NCBI GenBank assembly: GCA_963578605.1
Contig: CAUZEA010000008.1
Coordinates: 1 to 64,000 of the forward strand
Source of the DNA: JAKVCB01 sp963578605
GTDB lineage: Bacteria > Planctomycetota > Planctomycetia > Pirellulales > Lacipirellulaceae
Length of the DNA stretch: 64,000 nucleotides
Direction of reading: 5' to 3'
The notes under the pieces are model-generated. The model saw nothing but the letters and a program-made list of their open reading frames with translations, was not told where the DNA came from and ran no database searches. The position numbers and the translations under genes are program-made. Below are positions 36,911 to 45,615 of this stretch, piece after piece (position 1 is the first letter of the stretch; every line of letters starts with the position of its first letter).

Positions 36911-36941
36911 TCCGGGTTGTGCCCGGCTTTGCGGTCCGGGC
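36911..36941 (+). terminator. GC-rich overlapping hairpins after the spoVR operon
   Basis: Ten bases after the last stop of the operon, CCGGG-TTGTG-CCCGG (36912-36926) overlaps a second possible stem, GCCCGG (36921-36926) with CCGGGC (36936-36941). The two stems exclude each other. No U-tract follows, so this is at best a weak terminator or a 3'-end stabilising structure. Confidence 0.35.
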
Positions 36942-37156
36942 TGGCCTGACGGGGCTAACTCTTGCTAACTTGCCTGGACGTTACAAGTGTCCCTCCCACG
37001 CGGTAGCTATCCGGTTGCGACGTGGTGTCGCGGTCGTCTGGCCCGGTTGCGTGGGTTTAACACCTTAGCTTCGCTGGGAGATTGTGTTAGACTTCGCACT
37101 TACCTTCCATTCATGGCAGCGCGTTGCCTGTTCCGGCAAACGCAGAGGACCCCCCG

Positions 37157-38020
37157 ATGAGCCGCCCAAGACCAGCCAGCAACGTCGAACCCTCCCTGGA
37201 ACCCGTTTCGGGTGGATGGCATTGCAGCCATCTGTATTACTCATTTGACCACGGGAAGTTGTACCAGTTTTCTGAGTCGCAGTTGCAGAAGGCTTGCGAC
37301 TCGATGATCGCTTGCCTGGATCCAGCTAGCGAAGAGGCTCCCTTGCGGATCCAGTCTTTTATCGTGAGCGGACATAAAGCCGATTTTGGAATCATGATGC
37401 TCGATCCCGATCCGCTCAAAATCGACCGGGTCCATCAGCGGCTCATGGCGGGCATTTTGGGTACTGCCTTGGTTCCAGGGTACTCGTTTGTTTCGCTGAC
37501 TGAAATCAGTGAATACGTGCAAAGTCCAGAACAATATGGCGAGCGTCTGGTTGCCGAAGGGCTGGAAGCAGGGAGCGACCGCCTGGCAGCGCGTGTGAAG
37601 GCCTATGCCGACAGGCTCGAGGCGATGAACCGACAGCGGCTCACCCCGGAGTTTCCACCCTACCCGGCAATGTGTTTTTATCCGATGAACAAAAAAAGGG
37701 TAGGAAAAGAGAATTGGTTCGCGCTACCCAAGCAAGACCGCAGCGAGTTGATGATTGAGCATGCTCGCAGTGGTATCGCCTTTGCCGGTAAAGTGTCTCA
37801 GTTGATTACGGTTGGGATTGCCCTGGAGGATTGGGAATGGGGGGTGACGCTTTGGGCTGCCAATCCCGATTACCTCAAGGAAATTGTCTACCGCATGAGG
37901 TTTGATGAGGCGAGTGCTCGCTACGCGGAGTTTGGACCATTTTTAACAGGCTATGTTGCGACCGCTGACGAGATTCTCACGCATTGCCAACTCCGTGAGC
38001 GACTTGCAGCAGGCGGTTGA
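37157..38020 (+). CDS. hemQ: Coproheme decarboxylase HemQ (chlorite dismutase family)
   Basis: The 287-aa protein matches the HemQ branch of the chlorite-dismutase superfamily. It shows 'FPPYPAMCFYPMNKKRVG' with the catalytic Tyr in YPM, 'NWFALPKQDRSELMIEHA' with the proximal His, 'EWGVTLWAANPDYLKEIVY', and 'MRFDEASARYAEFGPF' at the end. HemQ performs the last step of the coproporphyrin-dependent haem pathway, decarboxylating coproheme to haem b with hydrogen peroxide. The usual 'HGxxGR' around the haem-ligand His is 'HARSGIA' here. ATG 37157 is preferred to the upstream GTG-type start. It lies 255 bp after the spoVR operon and is probably separately transcribed. Confidence 0.9.
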   Translation: MSRPRPASNVEPSLEPVSGGWHCSHLYYSFDHGKLYQFSESQLQKACDSMIACLDPASEEAPLRIQSFIVSGHKADFGIMMLDPDPLKIDRVHQRLMAGILGTALVPGYSFVSLTEISEYVQSPEQYGERLVAEGLEAGSDRLAARVKAYADRLEAMNRQRLTPEFPPYPAMCFYPMNKKRVGKENWFALPKQDRSELMIEHARSGIAFAGKVSQLITVGIALEDWEWGVTLWAANPDYLKEIVYRMRFDEASARYAEFGPFLTGYVATADEILTHCQLRERLAAGG

Positions 38021-38035
38021 TTTCCGCCAATGCGT

Positions 38036-39226
38036 TTATTGCCGCCAACGCATGTCGAGCCAAACAAGGCGGTGGTCGCTGGCGGTCACTGCTTGGCCCC
38101 CCGGTTCTCCCGGGCGAGGCCAAAAAACACCGCCGTTCACTACGACGAGTTCCCGCGACGGTAGCAGGTAGTCAACGCGATAGTTGCGTGGTTTGTTTCT
38201 TCCAAAGCTTGCGGTGTGGTGGGCTGGATTGCCCCGTTGCGAAGAACTGTTTTGCAAGGGCTTTGGAGTCGAAGTTATGCTGCCCTCGCTGCTGGGAATC
38301 CAATTCGAGTCGACCCGCCGATGATTGAGCAACTGGTCGATCGCGCCGGGCAAACTGTCGCCATCCATGGGGTCGGCGTTGAGGTCGCCAGCGATGACGA
38401 ACGGGAGCGATTCATTCAGTCCCCCTGGTTGACCGTTGTCGTCCACCAGGTAGTCGGATTTTTGCGGGTCGAGATAGTCGGCAATCATCCGCAATTCGTC
38501 GTGGTTTCGCCGCCCGTTGCGGTCTTCTGGTCCATCGAAAACGGGCGGTGTTGGGTGCGCGCACAAGAGGTGCAAGCTGCGGGTGGATCCGGAAGGGCCG
38601 TCAACCAAGATGGGGAGGTCCCAAAAGCTTTTCGAAGAGAGCCTGAGAATCTGGAGTTCTTCCGGAGAGTAATAGGACGATTCATCGCTGGGATTGACCG
38701 GCAACAAAGCCCCTGGCATGTCGGCCCAAAGAAATTGTTGGAACGTACGGGTCTGCCCGGCCGAAAACGGGAATTTGGAAAGTACAGCCATGCCGTACTG
38801 CCCTTCGTGGTGCCCAAAGCCCACCGCGTCGGCGGGACCGCCAAATTTCCCGTCGCGGTTCAAGTCGAAGCGAGTCGGTCGTCCCGTGTTGACAGTGCCC
38901 ACGTAACGATGGGCAAATTCGATGGCTTTCTGGTCTGCCTGGGGTCTGCCCAGGTAAAGCTTCTCAAACAGGTCCAGCGCACGGCTCTGGTCGTCGTAGT
39001 CGAACTCATTAAGGAGCAGGATATCGGGTTGTATTCGCTGGATAACTTCGGCGATTTGCCTTGTCTGCCGATGGGTGCCACTGTGCAGGTCGTGACTCAG
39101 CTTACCTGCTTCGTTCCTGTGGAAGGCAACGTTGTAGGTGGCGATGCGAATGGTGGAAGGAGACTCGGCAGCCGTAATTACTGGAACACCTGAAAGCAGG
39201 ATTTGAAGAACAAGCAGTCGTGTCAT
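38036..39226 (-). CDS. Exported endonuclease/exonuclease/phosphatase family protein
   Basis: The 396-aa protein begins with a signal peptide (MTRLLVLQILLSGVPVITAA, cut near residue 20). The EEP/DNase I-like fold follows: 'IRIATYNVAFHR', 'PDILLLNEFDYDD' (metal-binding Glu), 'PFVIAGDLNADPMDGDS' (GDxN motif), and 'ASDHRLVWLDM' with the terminal SDH His. It could act as an exported nuclease or phosphodiesterase supplying nucleotides, consistent with the nucleoside-salvage genes beside it. It converges with hemQ and diverges from upp. A second EEP protein lies at 46400. Confidence 0.85.
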   Translation of the reverse strand: MTRLLVLQILLSGVPVITAAESPSTIRIATYNVAFHRNEAGKLSHDLHSGTHRQTRQIAEVIQRIQPDILLLNEFDYDDQSRALDLFEKLYLGRPQADQKAIEFAHRYVGTVNTGRPTRFDLNRDGKFGGPADAVGFGHHEGQYGMAVLSKFPFSAGQTRTFQQFLWADMPGALLPVNPSDESSYYSPEELQILRLSSKSFWDLPILVDGPSGSTRSLHLLCAHPTPPVFDGPEDRNGRRNHDELRMIADYLDPQKSDYLVDDNGQPGGLNESLPFVIAGDLNADPMDGDSLPGAIDQLLNHRRVDSNWIPSSEGSITSTPKPLQNSSSQRGNPAHHTASFGRNKPRNYRVDYLLPSRELVVVNGGVFWPRPGEPGGQAVTASDHRLVWLDMRWRQ

Positions 39227-39441
39227 GGTCGTAGGCCCGAAGGGAGGGTGGAACGTCCGACCGGTTCATTCTACGTGATCTGACCATTTTACAAGCGAGG
39301 AACGGCTTTTGGCGAGGACTCCGTCTGGGGAACCTCGCCACGAAAGAGCGAATCTTTTCATGGCCCGGCCAGTTTATTAGAATGAGACCAAGGTCGGCAA
39401 ACCGGACGGCCCTGGTATCAAGTGGCTCAAGCGAGAAAAAC

Positions 39442-40137
39442 ATGTCTACGACCACACTGGCTCAGATTTCTTCACCAATTGGCAGTAGCGAACATCTACA
39501 GCAAGGTGTCGTTGAGGTTCAGCATCCGCTCATCGCATGGCATCTGGCACAGCTTCGCAGCCTGTCGACCCCTGCCGCCGAATTTCGACAGCTTGTACGT
39601 CGACTTACTTCGTTGCTTGTTTACGAGGCAACCAAAGACCTTTTAACCGAACCGGTTACGGTCGAAACCCCGCTCACTACAACTCAGGGGGCACGCCTTT
39701 CGCAACGTGTTGGTCTGGTCCCTATTTTGAGGGCAGGTTTGGGGATGGTCGAGCCGGTGCTTGATCTTATTCCTACAGCTGAGGTGTGGCATCTGGGGCT
39801 TTATCGAGATGAGGAGACAGCCACGCCAGTTGAGTACTACCGCAAGTTTCCCCATCATCGGGCTGTGGATGTGGCCCTGATATTGGACCCCATGCTGGCC
39901 ACGGGTGGCTCAGCGATTGTTACTTTGGCAGCCCTGCACAACTGGGGGGTGCCTCAAATAAAAGTTGTTTCGTTGCTTGCTGCCGAGGAGGGAGTTCGCC
40001 GTGTTGAAACCGAATTCCCCGACGCACAGATTTATGTTGGTCAGATTGATCCTGAGTTGAACGACAAGAAGTTTATCATACCAGGGTTGGGAGATGCCGG
40101 GGATCGGATCTTTAACACCCCGGACACCGAAGGGTGA
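39442..40137 (+). CDS. upp: Uracil phosphoribosyltransferase
   Basis: The 231-aa protein shows the Upp pattern: 'QHPLIAWHLAQLRS', 'RVGLVPILRAGLGMVEPVLD', the PRPP-binding loop 'VALILDPMLATGGSA', 'VSLLAAEEGVRRVE' and the C-terminal uracil-binding 'PGLGDAGDRIFNT'. It makes UMP from uracil and PRPP. Length is slightly longer than the usual 208-210 aa because of an N-terminal extension. ATG 39442 matches the expected start. It heads the plus-strand salvage set upp-CNT-hpt. Confidence 0.93.
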   Translation: MSTTTLAQISSPIGSSEHLQQGVVEVQHPLIAWHLAQLRSLSTPAAEFRQLVRRLTSLLVYEATKDLLTEPVTVETPLTTTQGARLSQRVGLVPILRAGLGMVEPVLDLIPTAEVWHLGLYRDEETATPVEYYRKFPHHRAVDVALILDPMLATGGSAIVTLAALHNWGVPQIKVVSLLAAEEGVRRVETEFPDAQIYVGQIDPELNDKKFIIPGLGDAGDRIFNTPDTEG

Positions 40138-40250
40138 TTCGAGGCAAGTTGTCCGGGATTTAGATTTACTTCAAACAACCCCATGCACATCCTCCGGAGT
40201 GTCGCCAGGCGAGAACTCAGGGGGGTATTGCTCATCCTTCGTCACCGCAC

Positions 40251-41486
40251 ATGCATCGACTTATCGGTTTTTTTGGCCTCTTGGTGATGCTGGGTCTCGC
40301 CTGGCTGATGAGTTCCCACAAGCGCAAGGTGAACGTCCGGATTGTGGTTGGGGGATTGCTTTTGCAATTCCTGTTTGCTGCAATCATCTTGCGCACCAGG
40401 CCGGGTGAGTATCTCTTCGATGAGCTTGACCAACTCTTTGTCGGATTATTGAACTGTGTGAGTGCAGGCTCGAAGTTTGTGTTTGGACCCACTTTTTACG
40501 AACATTTCTTCGCTTTTAAAGTCTTGCCGACCATTATTTTCTTTTCGGCCTTCATGTCCATTTTCTACTACTACGGTGTGATGCAACGGGTTGTCGGCCT
40601 GTTTGCCCGCATCATGCAGAGGACCCTGGGGACTTCCGGGGCGGAAACTCTCTCGACCGCGGCAAACGTGTTTGTGGGGCAAACCGAAGCTCCCCTGGTC
40701 ATACGTCCCTACATTAATAGCATGACGGTCTCCGAATTGAACGCCGTGATGGTGGGTGGATTTGCGACCATGGCAGGAGGAGTCCTCGGTGCCCTGGTTG
40801 AAATGGGAATTAGTGCCAAGCATTTGTTGGGTGCGTCGGTGATTGCAGCTCCGGCAGCCCTGTTGATTGCAAAAATATTGCAACCCGAGACGGGAGAGCC
40901 CGACACATTGGGAGACGTAAAAATTGAGGTTGAGAATGACCATGCCAATGTGCTCGAGGCGATTGCGGTAGGTACGGTCGGAGGTCTCAAGCTGGCGCTG
41001 AACGTAGGTGCAATGTTGATTGTCTTTTTAGCCCTGATTGCTGTGGTCAACGGCATTCTTGGCTGGGTGGGGGGGCAGTTCGGGTTTGTCTCTGTCGAGG
41101 GGCAGCCACAGTGGTCGCTGGAAGCCATTCTTGGGTTTGCGTTTGCTCCCTTGGCCTGGGTAATTGGGATTGAGTGGAAAGATTGCCCGCGAGCAGGTGA
41201 ACTCATGGGCCTGAAAATGGCGGCGAATGAATTTATTGCCTACGGCAGGTTGGCAGAGTGGGCGCGACCTGACAGTCATGTCCACCTCAGCGAACGCTCG
41301 CAGACGATCTTGACCTATGCGCTGTGTGGGTTTGCAAACTTCAGTTCGATTGGCATCCAACTGGGTGGCATCGGAGGAATTGCTCCCAAGCGCAGAGGCG
41401 ATCTGGCCAAACTCGGGTTGCGAGCCATGTTGGGTGGTACACTGGCGGCATTTATGACTGCCTGCGTCGCCAGTATTCTCTTGTAG
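40251..41486 (+). CDS. Concentrative nucleoside transporter (CNT/NupC family)
   Basis: The 411-aa membrane protein matches the CNT family: 'FGLLVMLGLAWLMSSHKRKV' at the N-terminus, 'GTSGAETLSTAANVFVGQTE' (the nucleoside-binding GQTEAP loop), 'AVMVGGFATMAGGVLGALV', and near the end 'TYALCGFANFSSIGIQLGG' (the other binding loop). It imports nucleosides with Na+ or H+ across the inner membrane. Located between upp and hpt with the same orientation, it is the entry point for the salvage enzymes encoded around it. Confidence 0.92.
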   Translation: MHRLIGFFGLLVMLGLAWLMSSHKRKVNVRIVVGGLLLQFLFAAIILRTRPGEYLFDELDQLFVGLLNCVSAGSKFVFGPTFYEHFFAFKVLPTIIFFSAFMSIFYYYGVMQRVVGLFARIMQRTLGTSGAETLSTAANVFVGQTEAPLVIRPYINSMTVSELNAVMVGGFATMAGGVLGALVEMGISAKHLLGASVIAAPAALLIAKILQPETGEPDTLGDVKIEVENDHANVLEAIAVGTVGGLKLALNVGAMLIVFLALIAVVNGILGWVGGQFGFVSVEGQPQWSLEAILGFAFAPLAWVIGIEWKDCPRAGELMGLKMAANEFIAYGRLAEWARPDSHVHLSERSQTILTYALCGFANFSSIGIQLGGIGGIAPKRRGDLAKLGLRAMLGGTLAAFMTACVASILL

Positions 41487-41514
41487 ATAACAAAAAATAA
41501 AAGGAAGGCCAGCC

Positions 41515-42087
41515 ATGAAAACGATGCTTAGCGAAAAAGAGTTGTACGATGGTGTTTCTCGAATCGCTAAGGATATCGCGGAAACCTACAAAGATCGGCA
41601 GCTCACGGCCGTGGGTGTGCTTACGGGAAGTATTGTGCTCCTGGCCGATTTAATTCGGCTCATCGACCTTCCCCTACGCGTTGGTGTGGTCCAGGCGAGC
41701 AGTTACCGGGGGGCTACCACGTTGCGTGGCGAACTGCTCATCAATGCCGAATTGATGCTCGATATCTCGGGACGTGATGTACTGTTGGTCGACGACATTT
41801 TTGATACCGGACACACGCTCGTCGAGGTCATAAAAAAAATGCGCGCGTTTAACCCGAAGTCGATCCGGTCTGCGGTACTGCTACGGAAGGAGGGCCGGCA
41901 GGAAGTGGATGTTCAGCCAGACTTCGTTGCGTTTAATATTCCGGATGAATTCGTGGTTGGTTACGGGCTCGATTACGAAGATATGTACCGTAACCTGCCC
42001 TACTTGGCAGCGTTGGAACCTGATGATATCGCCCGGCACAAACAAAGTAGCACCGCTGCACAACTGGCCTCGTACCAGTCGCGCTAA
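41515..42087 (+). CDS. hpt: Hypoxanthine phosphoribosyltransferase
   Basis: The 190-aa protein is HPRT: 'VGVLTGSIVLLADLIRLID', 'VQASSYRGATTLRGELL', the PRPP loop 'DVLLVDDIFDTGHTL', and 'VVGYGLDYEDMYRNLPYLA' at the C-terminus. It makes IMP (and probably GMP) from the free bases produced by the purine nucleoside phosphorylases nearby. ATG 41515 has AAGGAAGG just upstream. The last bases overlap the end of cdd by 4 bp in convergent orientation. Confidence 0.93.
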   Translation: MKTMLSEKELYDGVSRIAKDIAETYKDRQLTAVGVLTGSIVLLADLIRLIDLPLRVGVVQASSYRGATTLRGELLINAELMLDISGRDVLLVDDIFDTGHTLVEVIKKMRAFNPKSIRSAVLLRKEGRQEVDVQPDFVAFNIPDEFVVGYGLDYEDMYRNLPYLAALEPDDIARHKQSSTAAQLASYQSR

Positions 42088-42479
42088 CCAAACTCGGTGA
42101 ACCTGTCGGGTAATAGTTCGTTGAGTGTCGTTTCGCGAACAGTATTACCCGTTTCGACGTCGACGAGCAAGACCGTCAAGTCGTCACTGAATTCGGCAAG
42201 GAATTGTCGGCATGCGCCGCAAGGTGTGACGCCCCCACTGCTGGCGATGCCAATCGCTACGAAATCTTTCTGGCCTTGGGATACAGCGGTTGCTGCCGCT
42301 GTGCGTTCGGCACATATCGTGAGCCCCAACGAGCGGTTTTCCACGTTGACTCCCTGGTAGATATCGCCTTGCCGTGTAAGCAGGGCCACACCTACCCGGA
42401 AATTGGAGTAAGGAGCATACGCCATGTCGCGGGCTTCAATAGCCAGCTGCACAAGCCGGCCTTGTTGGGTGGGATTCAT
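42084..42479 (-). CDS. cdd: Cytidine deaminase
   Basis: The 131-aa protein has both zinc motifs of homotetrameric cytidine deaminase: 'CAERTAAATAV' (Cys-Ala-Glu with catalytic Glu) and 'PCGACRQFLAEF'. It deaminates (deoxy)cytidine to (deoxy)uridine. The start overlaps the deoA stop by 4 bases, so it is the last gene of the minus-strand operon EEP-deoC-pnp2-pnp1-deoA-cdd. Confidence 0.95.
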   Translation of the reverse strand: MNPTQQGRLVQLAIEARDMAYAPYSNFRVGVALLTRQGDIYQGVNVENRSLGLTICAERTAAATAVSQGQKDFVAIGIASSGGVTPCGACRQFLAEFSDDLTVLLVDVETGNTVRETTLNELLPDRFTEFG

Positions 42480-43774
42480 GGTTGACTTGGGGTGTTCACG
42501 TATTCAATCAGGAGCGGATGAGGTTCAAAGGGCGCATCGAGAATTTCAATGGCGGAAAGTACGGACGCGGTCGCTGCCGAGGCAGTACTATTGCTCGCAA
42601 AGACGCGGGCCAGTGGTTGACCGACTTCGACCTTTTCCCCAAGTTGGACCAGGATTTCCAGACCAGTGGAATGATCCAGGGCATCCCCTATTTTCTTGCG
42701 ACCGCCTCCCAACTCGATGACTGTATGGCCAAATTGCTCTGCTTCCATCGAGTTCACGTAGCCAGCGACAGGGCTTTCGATAACGTGAGCCGGGCTCACA
42801 TGTCGCTGGGCGTCGAGATCGCCTCCCTGCGCGGCGACCATGTCTCGAAACTTCGCCAGTCCCTGCCCGGAGGAAATTAACTCGCTGATTCGACGTTTCC
42901 CGCTTTCATAGGTCGGTTCGACCTTTGCCAGGGTGATCAATTCGCCACCCAGCGCGACCGTGATTTCACGGAGGTCGGGTGGACCCTCGTCCCGCAACGC
43001 GGCAACCGATTCGTCGACTTCCACCGCGTTACCGACCATCCGTCCAAGTGGTTGGTTCATATCAGTCACGAGTGCCGTCGTCGCGACCCCCATTCGTTGC
43101 CCGGTTGCCACTAGCGATTCGGCCAGTGCCCGAGCGTCGTCGAGCGATTTCATAAAAGCCCCGGAACCATATTTCACGTCAAGCACTAGGGCATGGAGCC
43201 CCTGGGCCAGCTTTTTGCTCATGATGCTGGCGGTGATCAGCGGAATTGAGGGGACGGTTGCGGTCACGTCGCGCAGGCCGTACAACCGCTGATCTGCCGG
43301 GACCAAATCTGGCGTGGCTCCCGTGATCACGCACCCGACCTGTTCGGCCACTTGTTGCATTTCGGCCACGGATAGATCGGTGCGAAATCCGGGGATCGAC
43401 TCGAGTTTGTCGAGGGTTCCGCCAGTTGCCCCCAGCCCGCGGCCTGAGATCATGGGCACATGCAGGTCACAGCATGCCAAAAGCGGAGCGAGCACCAGCG
43501 ATACCTTGTCGCCGATGCCCCCGGTGGAGTGTTTGTCGACTTTGAGCGGGGCGTCTTCCGGCCAACTGAGCATGACTCCCGAATAGAGCATGTGTTCGGT
43601 GAGTGCCGCTGTCTCGGCAACCGTCATGCCGCGGATGAAGACGGCCATGGCCCAGGCAGCCATTTGATAGTCGGGAATATCGCCCTTGACGTAACCGTCG
43701 ATGAGCAAGCCAATTTCATCCGAGTTGAGCTCACCGCCATCACGTTTTTTTTCAATGAGCAATGCCGCGTTCAT
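42476..43774 (-). CDS. deoA: Thymidine/pyrimidine-nucleoside phosphorylase
   Basis: The 432-aa protein matches DeoA/Pdp: 'LLIDGYVKGDIPDYQMAAW', the phosphate-binding 'KHSTGGIGDKVSLVLAP', 'MISGRGLGATGGTLDKLES', 'DVKYGSGAFMKS' and 'MNQPLGRMVGNAVEV'. It releases the free pyrimidine and (deoxy)ribose-1-phosphate. ATG 43774 (MNAALLIEKKRDG) matches family starts; the upstream 63 codons have no family similarity. It lies 37 bp after pnp1. Broad versus thymidine-only specificity is not decided. Confidence 0.93.
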   Translation of the reverse strand: MNAALLIEKKRDGGELNSDEIGLLIDGYVKGDIPDYQMAAWAMAVFIRGMTVAETAALTEHMLYSGVMLSWPEDAPLKVDKHSTGGIGDKVSLVLAPLLACCDLHVPMISGRGLGATGGTLDKLESIPGFRTDLSVAEMQQVAEQVGCVITGATPDLVPADQRLYGLRDVTATVPSIPLITASIMSKKLAQGLHALVLDVKYGSGAFMKSLDDARALAESLVATGQRMGVATTALVTDMNQPLGRMVGNAVEVDESVAALRDEGPPDLREITVALGGELITLAKVEPTYESGKRRISELISSGQGLAKFRDMVAAQGGDLDAQRHVSPAHVIESPVAGYVNSMEAEQFGHTVIELGGGRKKIGDALDHSTGLEILVQLGEKVEVGQPLARVFASNSTASAATASVLSAIEILDAPFEPHPLLIEYVNTPSQP

Positions 43775-43811
43775 ATCAAGGTCCCGTAAGCCACGCTCTC
43801 CTGCAAGTTTT

Positions 43812-44663
43812 TCAGTGACCCGCCCGTTCCTGTAACTCCGCACCAAACTGGGAGATGATCCCATGGATAATCGTGGCGACTTTGTTGGCTGCCCTGTCGG
43901 CCACGGCCACGACCTCTGCGCCAGAAGTTGCGACCAGGTTGTCGGGGGTGGCAACATTTGCAATCATCGAGAGTCCCAGCACGCGCATACCCGCGTGGAC
44001 GGCGGCAAGGACTTCAGTTACCGTCGACATGCCCACAACGTGGCCACCGAACCGACGTAAAAAACGGTACTCGGCACGTGTCTCGTAATTGGGGCCCAGC
44101 ATACCAATGTACACGCCGCGGTGGCAGGTGAAATCGTGCTCACAAGCAATCCCCATCGCCTGTTGAATGAGGGCAGGGTCGTAGGGTGAACTCATATCGG
44201 GGAACCGTGGCCCCAGGCGATCGTCGTTGATTCCGATCAACGGATTCTGAAACATCATATTGATGTGGTTATCGATGACCATGATGTCACCCGCAGCATA
44301 GGTCGAATGCAACCCACCTGCCGCGTTGCAAACGATAAGCAAATCGGCCCCCAAGCCGCGCATCACTCGGACCGGGAAAGCCACCTGCTGCGGGGTGTAG
44401 CCTTCGTAAAGGTGAAAACGACCTTGCATCGCGATGACCGGCAGACCTGCCAGTTCGCCTGCCAGCAAGCGCCCGCGATGACCGATCGCGGTTGAGCGGG
44501 GAAAGTGGGGCAGATCGCCGTACTCAAACTCTACTTCGACATCCATCGATTCGACACTCGATCCCAGGCCAGAGCCAAGCACGATGCCGACGCGCGGGTT
44601 CGGTTTCCACGCTGCTCGAATGTGGTTTGCCGCCTCCTCAATTTGGCTGCGTTGGAAAACCAT
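43812..44663 (-). CDS. Purine-nucleoside phosphorylase, copy 1
   Basis: The 283-aa protein is a trimeric-type PNP: 'VGIVLGSGLGSSVESM', 'HRGRLLAGELAGLPVIAMQG', 'LIVCNAAGGLHSTYAAGDI', 'GPNYETRAEYRFL', and 'VGMSTVTEVLAAVHAGMRVL'. In the base-binding loop it reads 'GLSMIAN', so the residue aligned with human PNP Asn243 is Asn, as in inosine/guanosine-specific enzymes. It lies 21 bp downstream of a second PNP copy. Together with hpt it recovers hypoxanthine and guanine. Confidence 0.92.
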   Translation of the reverse strand: MVFQRSQIEEAANHIRAAWKPNPRVGIVLGSGLGSSVESMDVEVEFEYGDLPHFPRSTAIGHRGRLLAGELAGLPVIAMQGRFHLYEGYTPQQVAFPVRVMRGLGADLLIVCNAAGGLHSTYAAGDIMVIDNHINMMFQNPLIGINDDRLGPRFPDMSSPYDPALIQQAMGIACEHDFTCHRGVYIGMLGPNYETRAEYRFLRRFGGHVVGMSTVTEVLAAVHAGMRVLGLSMIANVATPDNLVATSGAEVVAVADRAANKVATIIHGIISQFGAELQERAGH

Positions 44664-44684
44664 TTTGGTTAGGCTGCTCGCACC

Positions 44685-45521
44685 TTAACGGGGTTTGGCG
44701 GCTTCGTAGGCCAACACGCCCGTGACCAGGGCGCGAAGTTTGGGTTCGGCTGCACCGGCAATTGCGATGATCTTTTCTACATCTGCAGGTTCAAGTGCGT
44801 CGGGCAGGCACATGTCGGTGATGACCGACACGCCAAACACACGCATCCCGCAGTGGACCGCTACAATCACTTCAGGAACCGTGGACATGCCGACGACATC
44901 GGCGCCGATAGCCCTCAGAAAGCGGTATTCGGCGCGAGTTTCGAGATTGGGCCCGGTTACGGCTACAACCACACCTTTGTGGGCAGCAAAATTTTGCTGG
45001 CGGGCGATCTCCAGTCCCTTCTCGATCAACTTCGCATCATAAGGGGCACACATATCGGGAAATCGTGGACCGAGTCGGTCGTCATTCACGCCGACAAGCG
45101 GGTTGTCCCCCATCATGTTAATGTGATCGTCGATGATCATCACGTCGCCCGAATCGTAGTACGGGTTCATCCCGCCCACGGCCTGCGACACGATCAAGAG
45201 CTCAGCTCCAAGTGCCTTCATCACGCGCACCGGTAACGTGATTTGCTGAAGTGAATATCCTTCGTATTGATGGAACCTGCCTTCCATCGCGACGACGGGC
45301 AAGTCTTCGAGGGTGCCACACACAAGCCGCCCTCGATGGCTCAGGGCCGTTGATTCGGGGAAGTTTGGGATTTCTTCGTAGTTGAAGGACGCCTTCACGT
45401 CGATCTGGTCAGCCAGCCCGCCCAGCCCTGTTCCGAGAATAATTCCCGCGTGGAGTGGAGTGGGAAAAGATTCCCGGATTTTGGCAGCGGCGGTCTCTAT
45501 CTTGTCGTAAAGATCGAGCAT
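44685..45521 (-). CDS. Purine-nucleoside phosphorylase, copy 2 (possible adenosine preference)
   Basis: The 278-aa protein is a second trimeric-type PNP: 'AGIILGTGLGGLADQI', 'HRGRLVCGTLEDLPVVAMEG', 'GPNLETRAEYRFLRAIG', 'VGMSTVPEVIVAVHCGMRVF'. Two differences from copy 1 stand out. The NAAGG segment is SQAVGG, and the base-loop reads 'GVSVITD', placing Asp where human PNP has Asn243. In human PNP an N243D change is known to favour 6-aminopurine nucleosides, and MTA phosphorylase also has Asp there. So this copy may act on adenosine or deoxyadenosine; this is inference from alignment by eye. Confidence 0.9.
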   Translation of the reverse strand: MLDLYDKIETAAAKIRESFPTPLHAGIILGTGLGGLADQIDVKASFNYEEIPNFPESTALSHRGRLVCGTLEDLPVVAMEGRFHQYEGYSLQQITLPVRVMKALGAELLIVSQAVGGMNPYYDSGDVMIIDDHINMMGDNPLVGVNDDRLGPRFPDMCAPYDAKLIEKGLEIARQQNFAAHKGVVVAVTGPNLETRAEYRFLRAIGADVVGMSTVPEVIVAVHCGMRVFGVSVITDMCLPDALEPADVEKIIAIAGAAEPKLRALVTGVLAYEAAKPR

Positions 45522-45615
45522 CGTGCCTCCTGGTCACTTGAAAGAAGTCCGTTTGGTTCAGGGTGTGCGACAAGGTCACCTTACTGGTTGCGTGTCTCCT
45601 CTAGCAGGCATTGGC

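Noticed and set aside
38216..39193. 325-codon plus-strand open frame
   Set aside because: Antisense to the EEP gene, whose minus-strand product has a signal peptide and all catalytic motifs.
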